This document shows positions 1 through 6,775 of a stretch of DNA of 64,000 nucleotides, piece by piece. The stretch covers positions 1 through 64,000 of the forward strand of contig CAYQCE010000013.1 in NCBI GenBank assembly GCA_964415885.1, read 5' to 3'. A program made the position numbers and the translations under genes. The notes beneath the pieces are model-generated. The model was not told the origin of the DNA, ran no database searches, and saw nothing but the letters and a program-made list of their open reading frames with translations. The DNA is from CAYQCE01 sp964415885. GTDB lineage: Bacteria; Zixibacteria; MSB-5A5; JAABVY01; JAHJOQ01. The first letter of the stretch is position 1. Each line of letters starts with the position of its first letter.

Positions 1-76
1 ACGAGCGACGCGTTAAGAAGATTCACGATTCCTGCTGATAGCGACTGAGATATCTGAATTGTGATAGCATTCGTAG

Positions 77-99
77 CGCAGGAGCCCCGTGCTCCTGCG
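77..99. repeat. REP-like palindrome 1
   Basis: An 8-bp perfect inverted repeat, CGCAGGAG and CTCCTGCG, brackets a 7-base loop. It lies about 80 bp before a RAYT transposase stub. RAYT genes are known to sit next to REP palindromes, so this is likely a REP half-unit; that role is inferred from position. Confidence 0.55.
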
Positions 100-142
100 T
101 TGCGCTATGGGCGCGATTATAATTCTCTCTCCAGCAGTGTGG

Positions 143-162
143 CCCGGGTCTATTGACCCGGG
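143..162. repeat. REP-like palindrome 2
   Basis: A perfect 8-bp inverted repeat, CCCGGGTC and GACCCGGG, with a TATT loop. It lies 20 bp upstream of the ATG of the RAYT stub and forms a pair with the palindrome at 77-99. Paired REPs next to a REP-associated transposase are typical for this family. Confidence 0.6.
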
Positions 163-181
163 TTTCAGAGAAAGCTGGTCT

Positions 182-262
182 ATGACAATGAGGCGCAAGT
201 GTTTCAACGATCCCGGTCACGTCCACTTCCTAACACTTACCTGCTATAGACGCCAGCAGGCA
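182..262 (+). pseudogene. RAYT (REP-associated Y1 transposase) 5' remnant
   Basis: The ATG at 182 opens a frame whose first 25 or so residues carry the segments RRKCFNDPGHVHFLTLTCY and RRQQ, which I recognise as the N-terminus of IS200-like Y1/RAYT transposases of FCB and planctomycete genomes. Here HVHF belongs to the conserved first beta strand; the HUH histidines and the catalytic tyrosine would lie further downstream. Homology stops at 262, where a MITE-like element begins, and I cannot recognise the rest of the transposase after it. The frame runs on to 514 through repeat DNA, so the longer open frame is not a real protein. The family mobilises or maintains REP palindromes, and two such palindromes lie just upstream. 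Confidence 0.65.
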
Positions 263-396
263 GTAGGTCGGATTCCGAAACCCGGCGGCAGCGGGATGAG
301 AAACCCGACATCATCGTCTGAGGTTAATCATCTTCACATTGATTTTGAATTGTCGGGTTTCTGTGTTCGTTTCACTCACTTCGGAACCCGACCTAC
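263..396. repeat. MITE-like element with nested inverted repeats
   Basis: The element begins GTAGGTCGGATTCCGAAACC and ends TCGGAACCCGACCTAC, which are imperfect inverted termini. Inside lies a perfect 11-bp inverted pair, GAAACCCGACA (300-310) and TGTCGGGTTTC (351-361). It has no coding capacity and interrupts the RAYT stub exactly where homology ends. A non-autonomous element folded by its termini is the simplest reading. Confidence 0.65.
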
Positions 397-433
397 GAAT
401 CTGGTGCACGAGACGTACTCCAGCCACGAATTT

Positions 434-454
434 CCCACAGCAGCAAGCTGTGGG
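434..454. repeat. Hairpin CCCACAGC/GCTGTGGG
   Basis: A perfect 8-bp inverted repeat with a 5-base loop, 38 bp after the MITE-like element. It is probably another REP-type unit of the same repeat cluster. No T-tract follows, so it is not an obvious terminator. Confidence 0.45.
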
Positions 455-514
455 GCGACCGGCCCTCGTTTAGTGGGTGTCTCAGGTAAATCCTTTATCC
501 GTATCTGGAGATAG

Positions 515-1113
515 TCTTCAGGAAGCGGTAGGGCGGCTGATCAGAACCCGGACAATTGCGGTCGACGTATCGCCGCTTGTGAAGAAAAACTCAAGAAAAA
601 CCGCGATTTTTTGTTGTTTTATATCAGTTCGTTCGTTATAAGGGAGGCAAGTACTCGCGAATATACACATCGCAACTTGGACTTACGATCTCTGGGTACG
701 AAGGGCGAGTCGAACCGACAATTGATGGCTACTTAGGACAGGCTTCGGGCTATAGATAAGGCTGTTCATTGCCGACAAATGTATAGGAGATGAACAGTAG
801 ATACGAAGTCGTTGGTAGAGAGGGAAATCCATCGGGAGGTCTTGGGATCACCCAATAGCTTGTATGGATAAGGGACTCGGCGCGTGATGCCGAGGAGGGT
901 TGTGTGACCGGTCTTCCCACAAAAATCGACGGTTCGGCAATAAGGAAGTTGCTGAGTTAAAGGACTGTAAAACAGGAAGTTGGCTTTGTTCCGTCAGCAC
1001 CATTCTATAGTAAAGAACAAAGCACAGAACTTCAGTGATCATCCGGCATCGCTATTGCGATCAGGTAACCGGGTACTTGTTACCGAGGGAACTAAAATCG
1101 CGAGGAGAGCCAG
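515..1113. other. Non-coding stretch before the PorV-like gene
   Basis: I see no supportable gene here. There is a short hairpin, CTCGGC with GCCGAG, near 875-893. A TATAGT hexamer near 1009 could be a -10 for the downstream gene but lacks a good -35. The only clear signal is the ribosome binding site GAGGAG at 1102-1107. Confidence 0.5.
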
Positions 1114-2067
1114 ATGAGCACACGAGATTACGTGCGGCCAGCGGTCGTTACGATTCTTATATTCTTCGTTCTGTGCGTCTTAACATCGAGCGCAGAAGCC
1201 GGTGACGCTTCCGGTAAGGCCGGTACAACATCCGCCAACTATCTCAAAATAGGGGTAGGCGCCCGAGCAGCGGCACTTGGTGGGGCTTACGTGGCACTCT
1301 CCGACGACGCTACCGCCGGTTACTGGAACCCGGCCGGTCTGAGCCAGGTGAGCTGCACCGAGCTCGTTTTCATGCACAATAGCTGGTATGACGACATTAA
1401 CGTCGAGTATCTCGGTGCCGCGCTTCCGGCATCTGATATAGTGACGTTCGGGCTCGGATTCTCATACCTCGATTACGGCACTTTCGAGGGCTACGATATC
1501 GATGATAATCCGACGGGCGAATACACGGCGAACGCGATGGTCGCGAGCGCTTCGGCCTCATTCCGTCTCAGCGACCGAATCGCCCTCGGCGCGACCGGAA
1601 AACTCCTGACCGAAAAGCTTGAAAGCTCCTCGGCAAACGGTCTGGCACTCGATCTCGGGCTTCACTACAGGACGCAATACGTGTCTATCGGCCTGAACTA
1701 CATGAATATCGGCTCAGGCCTGAAGTACGAAGATGAGACATTTCCGCTTCCCACTCGTCTCGCTGCCGGTGCAGCCTTGCACCTGTTCGACGATCGTCTC
1801 AGAATTGCCACGGACCTCGAGGATCCAAACGATGGCTCAATAAGCCTGCATCAGGGTGTCGAGTACTGCTACGAGAACACGGTGTTCCTGAGATCCGGGT
1901 ACGCGCATGCGTTTGAAAGCGTCTCCGGCGGAACAGATACGGGTTTGACCCTGGGCTTTGGCGTGCGTCACTCGATCGGATCAGTCGATTACTCTTATCT
2001 CCCAGATGCCGATCTCGGCGATATCCACAAGATCAGCTTCAGGTTGAGCTTCGGCGGCATCCGGTAA
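1114..2067 (+). CDS. PorV/PorQ family outer-membrane protein
   Basis: A 317-residue protein with a signal peptide (hydrophobic residues about 10-25, likely cleavage after SSAEA). It is followed by the PorV/PorQ hallmark at about residues 42-75: SANYLKIGVGARAAALGGAY, then a DDATAGYWNPAGL segment as in FadL-like 14-strand barrels. The rest is alternating amphipathic strands ending in an aromatic-rich terminal strand (HKISFRLSFGG). In Bacteroidetes PorV is a shuttle protein of type IX secretion, but the family is broad in FCB bacteria and no other type IX gene is in this window, so only an outer-membrane location is inferred. GAGGAG 7 bases upstream supports the ATG. It stands alone, 459 bp before the sugar transferase. 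Confidence 0.85.
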   Translation: MSTRDYVRPAVVTILIFFVLCVLTSSAEAGDASGKAGTTSANYLKIGVGARAAALGGAYVALSDDATAGYWNPAGLSQVSCTELVFMHNSWYDDINVEYLGAALPASDIVTFGLGFSYLDYGTFEGYDIDDNPTGEYTANAMVASASASFRLSDRIALGATGKLLTEKLESSSANGLALDLGLHYRTQYVSIGLNYMNIGSGLKYEDETFPLPTRLAAGAALHLFDDRLRIATDLEDPNDGSISLHQGVEYCYENTVFLRSGYAHAFESVSGGTDTGLTLGFGVRHSIGSVDYSYLPDADLGDIHKISFRLSFGGIR

Positions 2068-2401
2068 TCCCAGGTTGCCCGGCAATGCAGCAGGGCCGAG
2101 TACCCATCGTAGTCCCTTGTTGTTAAAGTAATTAGACTAAGTCCTCTATGACTATACTCTCAGGTAAAGTGCAATGAACTGCATACTTCGTATCTGAGAT
2201 TGCATCCTCTGAACCCACAAGCTTCAAGTCGGCAACAGCTAACCAAAAAGTGACCAAACACTACCCCAATCGTAATTGCCGGGCGCGAGTGGTGTAACGG
2301 CCTATTATACAACGTCGTAGCCACGCAGCCTAAAGTATGGCTTTAAGCGATTTACGAGAGATGGGATACTGAACCGGTCCATTATGCATTCCTCTTCGAC
2401 G
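2068..2401. other. Non-coding region upstream of the sigma-54 promoter
   Basis: No gene is supported. The space before the -24/-12 element at 2402 is where an enhancer-binding regulator would bind. One short inverted pair, AGTG and CACT around 2249-2262, is visible but is too small to call an operator. Confidence 0.4.
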
Positions 2402-2417
2402 TGGCAAGCCCTTTGCT
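2402..2417 (+). promoter_or_regulatory. Sigma-54 (-24/-12) promoter of the sugar transferase
   Basis: TGGCAAG, then CCCT, then TTGCT matches the sigma-54 consensus TGGCACG-N4-TTGCW at all but one position, with GG and GC exactly 12 bp apart. Transcription would start near 2428, about 100 bp before the sugar transferase ATG. Two sigma-54-dependent regulators (PrsR and an NtrC-type protein) are encoded 6-8 kb downstream. The element also argues against reading the sugar transferase from a GTG at 2401. Confidence 0.7.
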
Positions 2418-2526
2418 TCTATCCAGTACATACAGTCGGAATACTAACCCTAAAACCAGGAATCAGGGAGACGCTTTTAGAATGTCAGCCAGCAATTCCA
2501 CACAGAACAGGTCGAGGAAGGAGATA

Positions 2527-3462
2527 ATGAACAAGAACTCCTTTCTGACTTACAAGCAGGGTCTCACTCTTACAGTACCCGGCTCGCAGGCTGTTGGCGT
2601 TTCGTCCTGGTGGATATCGATTCTGCGTTTTGCGAATACTACCAGACGAGCGGTTTACGGTACTGCGACACAGATTGAACTCACTCTCAGAGACATTGTA
2701 CTCGCCAATTTCATCTTTGCACTATACATCGCGTACACCACGATTCCGAAGGCTGCGGCCGCTACGGTGGCCTATGCCGAGACAATCTCGCTCAACGCAA
2801 TTCTGAAGAGATCGCTCGATATCGTCGGAGCCTCATTCGGACTTGTATTAATGTCGCCGGTTTTCCTTTTAACGGCGATAGCTATCAAACTTGACTCGCC
2901 GGGGCCGGTCTTTTTCAATCAGCTCCGAGTTGGTCTGGATCGCAGGAGAAACGGTCGCCGCTCTGCCGGCAACGGCACTCTCGTTGAGAGAAGAGTACGT
3001 GAGAGGCGTCGCGATAATACGTACGGTCGCCCGTTCAAAGTGTACAAGTTCCGCAGCATGGTTGACAATGCAGAGAAGAAGAGCGGTCCTATATGGGCGA
3101 GCGAGAACGACCCGAGGATCACGAGAGTCGGGATGTTTCTCAGGAAGACGCGACTGGACGAATTCCCGCAGCTCATTAATGTGCTGAAGGGGGAGATGAG
3201 TCTCGTCGGGCCGCGTCCCGAAAGACCGATATTCGTGGCAAAGCTCTCGAATGATGTCACGGATTACGCTAAGCGCCTGACTGTGAAGCCGGGAATTACC
3301 GGGCTTGCGCAGGTCAGGAATGGATATGACACATCGGTATTGAGCGTTAGACGCAAGGTCGTGTATGACCTTCACTACATCAAGAACTGCTCGATTTGGC
3401 AGGATATTAAGATTCTACTGCAGACTGTTGTAGTAGTCATAACTGGAAAAGGCGCTTTTTAA
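2527..3462 (+). CDS. Priming sugar transferase (polyprenyl-phosphate glycosyl-1-phosphate transferase)
   Basis: A 311-residue bacterial sugar transferase of the WcaJ/PssY (PglC-type) fold. It should transfer a sugar-1-phosphate from a nucleotide sugar to undecaprenyl phosphate at the inner membrane, starting exopolysaccharide or O-antigen synthesis. A hydrophobic patch lies at about 57-72. The membrane re-entrant segment follows KRSLDIVGASFG (residues 94-105). The catalytic core has FKVYKFRSM (170-178), the DE pair in RLDEFPQL (211-212) and SLVGPRPERP. An Arg-rich insertion at about 138-168 separates the two catalytic halves. The ATG at 2527 is chosen because AGGAAGGAG precedes it and the open frame further upstream overlaps the sigma-54 promoter. 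A terminator follows. Confidence 0.85.
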   Translation: MNKNSFLTYKQGLTLTVPGSQAVGVSSWWISILRFANTTRRAVYGTATQIELTLRDIVLANFIFALYIAYTTIPKAAAATVAYAETISLNAILKRSLDIVGASFGLVLMSPVFLLTAIAIKLDSPGPVFFNQLRVGLDRRRNGRRSAGNGTLVERRVRERRRDNTYGRPFKVYKFRSMVDNAEKKSGPIWASENDPRITRVGMFLRKTRLDEFPQLINVLKGEMSLVGPRPERPIFVAKLSNDVTDYAKRLTVKPGITGLAQVRNGYDTSVLSVRRKVVYDLHYIKNCSIWQDIKILLQTVVVVITGKGAF

Positions 3463-3485
3463 AAGCTGTCTTGGTGCTGACGAAG

Positions 3486-3514
3486 GCCGGGTCACAGTGT
3501 GATCCGGCTTTTTG
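3486..3514 (+). terminator. Rho-independent terminator after the sugar transferase
   Basis: A 10-bp stem, GCCGGGTCAC with GTGATCCGGC (one G-T pair), a 3-base loop AGT and then a run of T. It lies 24 bp past the stop codon, so the sugar transferase is likely a single-gene transcript. Confidence 0.85.
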
Positions 3515-3559
3515 TTTGGATGCCCCGATTTTTGCCGACCTTGGCCGGGCAGTTTAATC

Positions 3560-3588
3560 TTGCGTCGTATGTCAACAAATCCTATATT
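3560..3588 (+). promoter_or_regulatory. Sigma-70-type promoter of the envelope/prsKR operon
   Basis: TTGCGT (3560-3565), a 17-bp spacer and TATATT (3583-3588), 55 bp before the ATG at 3644. It matches TTGACA at 3 and TATAAT at 5 of 6 positions. The position between a terminator and a five-gene run supports it. Confidence 0.5.
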
Positions 3589-3643
3589 TGGCCGAAAATC
3601 TTAAGGGAATTCCATTAATACAGGGAAGTTATGGAGTCAGTCG

Positions 3644-4381
3644 ATGAGATGTAATCTCCTTACGGCTATTCTACTTGCGATCGTATTCGTATCTACCTCA
3701 TCAGCCGTCTTGACTGCCGGACAGCTCACCATTGTCTCGAATCCTCCCGGCACTGCGGTTTTTCTCGATGGTGAATACCGGCTGAGCGGCGTGACCCCTG
3801 TTACGTTCAATCAGGAGTTGTATGGAGTCTATCGGCTGACAGCCGAACGCGGGGGATACGAGAAGTTCGAGACGAAACTCGTGATTGCGGGAGACCAGTC
3901 GAGAAAATTTGAGATCGAAATGGTACCGAAGAGCCGTTTCAAGGCAGCCTACCGTTCTCTGATCTTACCGGGCTGGGGGCAGTATTACAATGGACAGAAG
4001 ACCAGGGGCATCATGTACACTTCTGCGGCGGCGATTTCGCTTGTTGCCACTCTGGTAGCGGATGAGGACTTCAAGGACAAACGGGATCTTCGGAAAGAAC
4101 GCCTGCGCGACTACAACCGGATTCGCAATGAGAGGACACAGGATCCTGACGCTATCGAGGAAGCTCAACATAGGTTCTACGAGGCGCAGGATGACGCATA
4201 CGACGCCGAGACGATCCGTCGGGTAGCATTCGGAGCCACCGCGATTGTGTGGGCGATCAGTGTGATCGACGCGGCAGCGTTCTCGCAAGAGAGGTCGTAT
4301 ACAGTCGGCGGCGGCGCTGTGAGCCTCGATACGGGCGAGGATTTCGACAAGATCGGCCTTAAACTGGCATTTGAGTTCTAA
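3644..4381 (+). CDS. PEGA and DUF5683 domain membrane protein
   Basis: A 245-residue exported protein. After a signal peptide (cleavage near residue 26) comes a PEGA domain, about residues 27-95, with the pattern TIVSNPPGTAVFLDGEY and a GVTPVTF strand. Then a DUF5683-type segment, SLILPGWGQYYNGQKTRGIM, starts two membrane spans separated by a charged helix of about 60 residues. PEGA domains are surface or periplasmic beta modules; DUF5683 has no defined biochemical role. It is first of five closely spaced genes (gaps of 18, 9, 3 and 3 bp) that end in PrsK/PrsR, suggesting a shared envelope function. Confidence 0.75.
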   Translation: MRCNLLTAILLAIVFVSTSSAVLTAGQLTIVSNPPGTAVFLDGEYRLSGVTPVTFNQELYGVYRLTAERGGYEKFETKLVIAGDQSRKFEIEMVPKSRFKAAYRSLILPGWGQYYNGQKTRGIMYTSAAAISLVATLVADEDFKDKRDLRKERLRDYNRIRNERTQDPDAIEEAQHRFYEAQDDAYDAETIRRVAFGATAIVWAISVIDAAAFSQERSYTVGGGAVSLDTGEDFDKIGLKLAFEF

Positions 4382-4399
4382 GATATGCAGGTGAAATTG

Positions 4400-5932
4400 A
4401 TGAATAAGACTATCATTTTGTGTGTGGTGATGCTGCTGCTCGTTCTGTCGTGCTCGAGAGAGGTCGAGAAGATCACAGTAAGCTCCGATCCTCTGAGTAA
4501 TCTCGAGGCAGTGAATCAGCTCGAAATACAGGTTGGGGACAGGGTGTTGCGGCTGACCTGGACTCCTCCCCGAAACGGGGATGTGGAGAAGTACTTGATC
4601 TACCGCTCGGATACTACGGCGGCGAATTTCGCAATCTTCGACTCCACTGAGGGGACCAATTATACGGACGAAACCGTTCAGAATTCGATTCCATATCATT
4701 ACAAGGTTTCCGCAGTTTCGACGGACAATTTCGAGGGTGATCTGTCGCACGCTATCTCGGGTATTCCGGGAGTTTTTTCTATTCGAATTAATGGTAATGA
4801 CAAATTCGTATCGAGCCGTCGGGTGACCATTTCGCCCGTCTATACCGCCAACACTACTCATATCAGGCTGGCCAACGAAGGCGAATCATTGTTTGATGCA
4901 GAGTGGCTGAATGTCTCCGGATCAATACCGTGGGAACTGCCGGACCGGGATGATACGATAACTGTATCAGCGTCGTTCAAGCTCTCATCCGGCAACGAAT
5001 CGTACCGCCCGGTTTATGATGAAATCATCCTTGACCGATTCGCAGAGATTCTGTCATTTACGAGCAATGGTGAGGATGGCATGTTTGAAGCCGGTGACAC
5101 ACTCCATTTCATGCTATCATCCGGAGAACCGGGAGGAGAGGCATCGGTGAATCTCCCCGAAGTCGGGGATGTCGGCCTTTATGACAATGGAAAGAGCGGC
5201 GATTCTACTGCGGATGACGGAGTTTACGAGCGCGACTATGTTATCCCGCCGGATGTGGAATTCGAGAGCGGTTTGATCACCGGTTCATTCACAGATCCGG
5301 CAGGTAATACTGCTCCGGAAGCAACCCTGCCGTATAGAGTAACGGTTCGGAATGCACCAGGTGCGGTGAAGCTCTATGTTGACGCTATCAGGCATGACGA
5401 GATCGATCTGGCCTGGACGGAGTCGGATATCTCCGACTTCAAGAGCTATCGAATCTACCGTTCGACAGATGTTCCTGTGACTATGCAGTCATTCTTAGTC
5501 GGCAAGGTTACGTCGCGGTCGCAGGCATCTATTACCGATACCGCAGTGGTTCCATCAACGGAGTACAACTACATCGTGATAGTGACGGACGAATCCGGGT
5601 TGACATCGGAGAGCAACACGCTCAATGTAACCTCGGCGGTGAACGAACAGCCGAATGATGTTGTCCTGGTGTATGAAGTCACTGGCGAGGAGACATTTCG
5701 ACTCAACTGGACGCGTAACCGCGATGTCGATTTCGAGTCGTACAGGATATTCCGCTCCTCCTCGGACGATGTCGATAATTCCGATGATAATCTGTTCAGG
5801 ATAGAGCCCACGCAGTCCACGACATCGTTTACGGGCGATGTGGATACAACGGCGACATACTACTATCGCGTGTTTGTCTACGATCAGTTCGGGCTGCCAT
5901 CGGATGGCTCCAATACGGTAACCCGGCCATAG
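4400..5932 (+). CDS. FN3-repeat lipoprotein
   Basis: A 510-residue lipoprotein. The signal ends in a lipobox LVLSC, so Cys about 18 would be lipidated. At least three fibronectin type III modules are seen (near residues 40-125, 315-400 and 410-505), each with the recurring pattern RLTWTPP or DLAWTES, DFKSYRIYRS, then YNYIVIVTD. The middle part holds an Ig-like beta region. FN3 chains of this kind are binding scaffolds on FCB cell surfaces. The ATG at 4400 is preferred to one at 4385 because AGGTGA lies 5 bases before it and the signal peptide is then standard. It follows the PEGA protein by 18 bp. Ligand unknown. Confidence 0.75.
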   Translation: MNKTIILCVVMLLLVLSCSREVEKITVSSDPLSNLEAVNQLEIQVGDRVLRLTWTPPRNGDVEKYLIYRSDTTAANFAIFDSTEGTNYTDETVQNSIPYHYKVSAVSTDNFEGDLSHAISGIPGVFSIRINGNDKFVSSRRVTISPVYTANTTHIRLANEGESLFDAEWLNVSGSIPWELPDRDDTITVSASFKLSSGNESYRPVYDEIILDRFAEILSFTSNGEDGMFEAGDTLHFMLSSGEPGGEASVNLPEVGDVGLYDNGKSGDSTADDGVYERDYVIPPDVEFESGLITGSFTDPAGNTAPEATLPYRVTVRNAPGAVKLYVDAIRHDEIDLAWTESDISDFKSYRIYRSTDVPVTMQSFLVGKVTSRSQASITDTAVVPSTEYNYIVIVTDESGLTSESNTLNVTSAVNEQPNDVVLVYEVTGEETFRLNWTRNRDVDFESYRIFRSSSDDVDNSDDNLFRIEPTQSTTSFTGDVDTTATYYYRVFVYDQFGLPSDGSNTVTRP

Positions 5933-5941
5933 GAGACGGAT

Positions 5942-6772
5942 TTGGAGAAACTGAATTTCCTGATTGGTTCATACATCGGCACGATCAAGGCAATGTTCCG
6001 GCCCCGTCTGTGGCTGCCATTCCTCTTGTACGCAATTCTCTCACTCGTGGTGCTGTGGGTGTTTTCGAAGCCGTTCATGCCGGTACTCGGTCCCATCGTC
6101 GCTAACATATCCGAGTTTATCGCCGGATCGGAGCGCGTTTTGCACTATCCGGATAACTTTATCATGCTTCCGATGACATACGGCTGGGCGAGCATAGTGC
6201 TATCGGTGTTTATTGAAGTGCTTCTCGTGGGTGCTGCGTTTATCATGTTCGCAGGTTACTATCAGGCGGAACCCGCGGGTTTCGGAGGCGCGGTTGGGGC
6301 GGCAGCTCGAAAGTATCTCCAGATTTTTTTGCTATGGATCATACTGTCGGCTATCTTCATACTGCTGCTGAGCTTCGTGCCACGGCTTTTCGAGTCGCTG
6401 ATTGAGGGTTCGCGAAAGCGTGCGCTGGTCTTCAACGTCGGCCTCAAGATGTCCGCTGGTGTAATTGTCACGGCTATGCTGATGTATGTTCTGCCGGCGA
6501 TTCTGATAGACGGTGAGAGGTTTTTTGCTGCGATCAGGATTTCGATCAAAACTTTCTTCAAGAACGTGATCTCCTCATATGTTATCGCGGCGGTACCCGT
6601 GCTGATTTCGCTGCCATTCTCATCAGCCCTCGATTTTCCACTGGCGATAACCACCAAATTCTCGCCGGAGCTGGTTCTCTACACACTCGCCGGCGGAGTA
6701 ATCGCAAACATGATCGCGAGTTTCGTATTCGTTTCAACAGTATTGCGTTTCTACTGGGAGTATGCCGAGTAA
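5942..6772 (+). CDS. Polytopic inner-membrane protein of unknown function
   Basis: A 276-residue protein with about six hydrophobic segments: residues about 24-42, 78-103, 124-145, 168-190, 208-230 and 240-265. It has no motif that I can tie to a catalytic or transport family. The general build (amphipathic loops with FFAAIRISIK and FKNVISSYV) resembles DUF4013/EI24-like multi-pass proteins, which is only an impression. The start is a TTG, supported by GGAGA 5 bases upstream. It sits 9 bp after the FN3 lipoprotein gene and 3 bp before prsK, so it is almost certainly co-transcribed with the histidine kinase. Confidence 0.6.
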   Translation: MEKLNFLIGSYIGTIKAMFRPRLWLPFLLYAILSLVVLWVFSKPFMPVLGPIVANISEFIAGSERVLHYPDNFIMLPMTYGWASIVLSVFIEVLLVGAAFIMFAGYYQAEPAGFGGAVGAAARKYLQIFLLWIILSAIFILLLSFVPRLFESLIEGSRKRALVFNVGLKMSAGVIVTAMLMYVLPAILIDGERFFAAIRISIKTFFKNVISSYVIAAVPVLISLPFSSALDFPLAITTKFSPELVLYTLAGGVIANMIASFVFVSTVLRFYWEYAE

Positions 6773-6775
6773 AAG

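Noticed and set aside
1..48. Possible 3' end of an upstream gene (open frame 1 ending in TGA at 46-48)
   Set aside because: Fifteen codons are too few to recognise any protein, and no other evidence supports coding.
89..514. A 141-codon plus-strand open frame in the repeat region
   Set aside because: Only residues 32 onward for about 25 positions look like a real protein (RAYT); the rest reads through repeat DNA. Called as a remnant instead.
690..735. tRNA-like GGTTCGA motif on the minus strand
   Set aside because: No acceptor, D or anticodon stems can be drawn around it.
2315..2385. Resemblance to a cyclic-di-GMP (GEMM) riboswitch (ACGCAGCC, GGC stem)
   Set aside because: The conserved first helix and tetraloop receptor are missing, so the match is only a few bases; the EPS gene context made it tempting.
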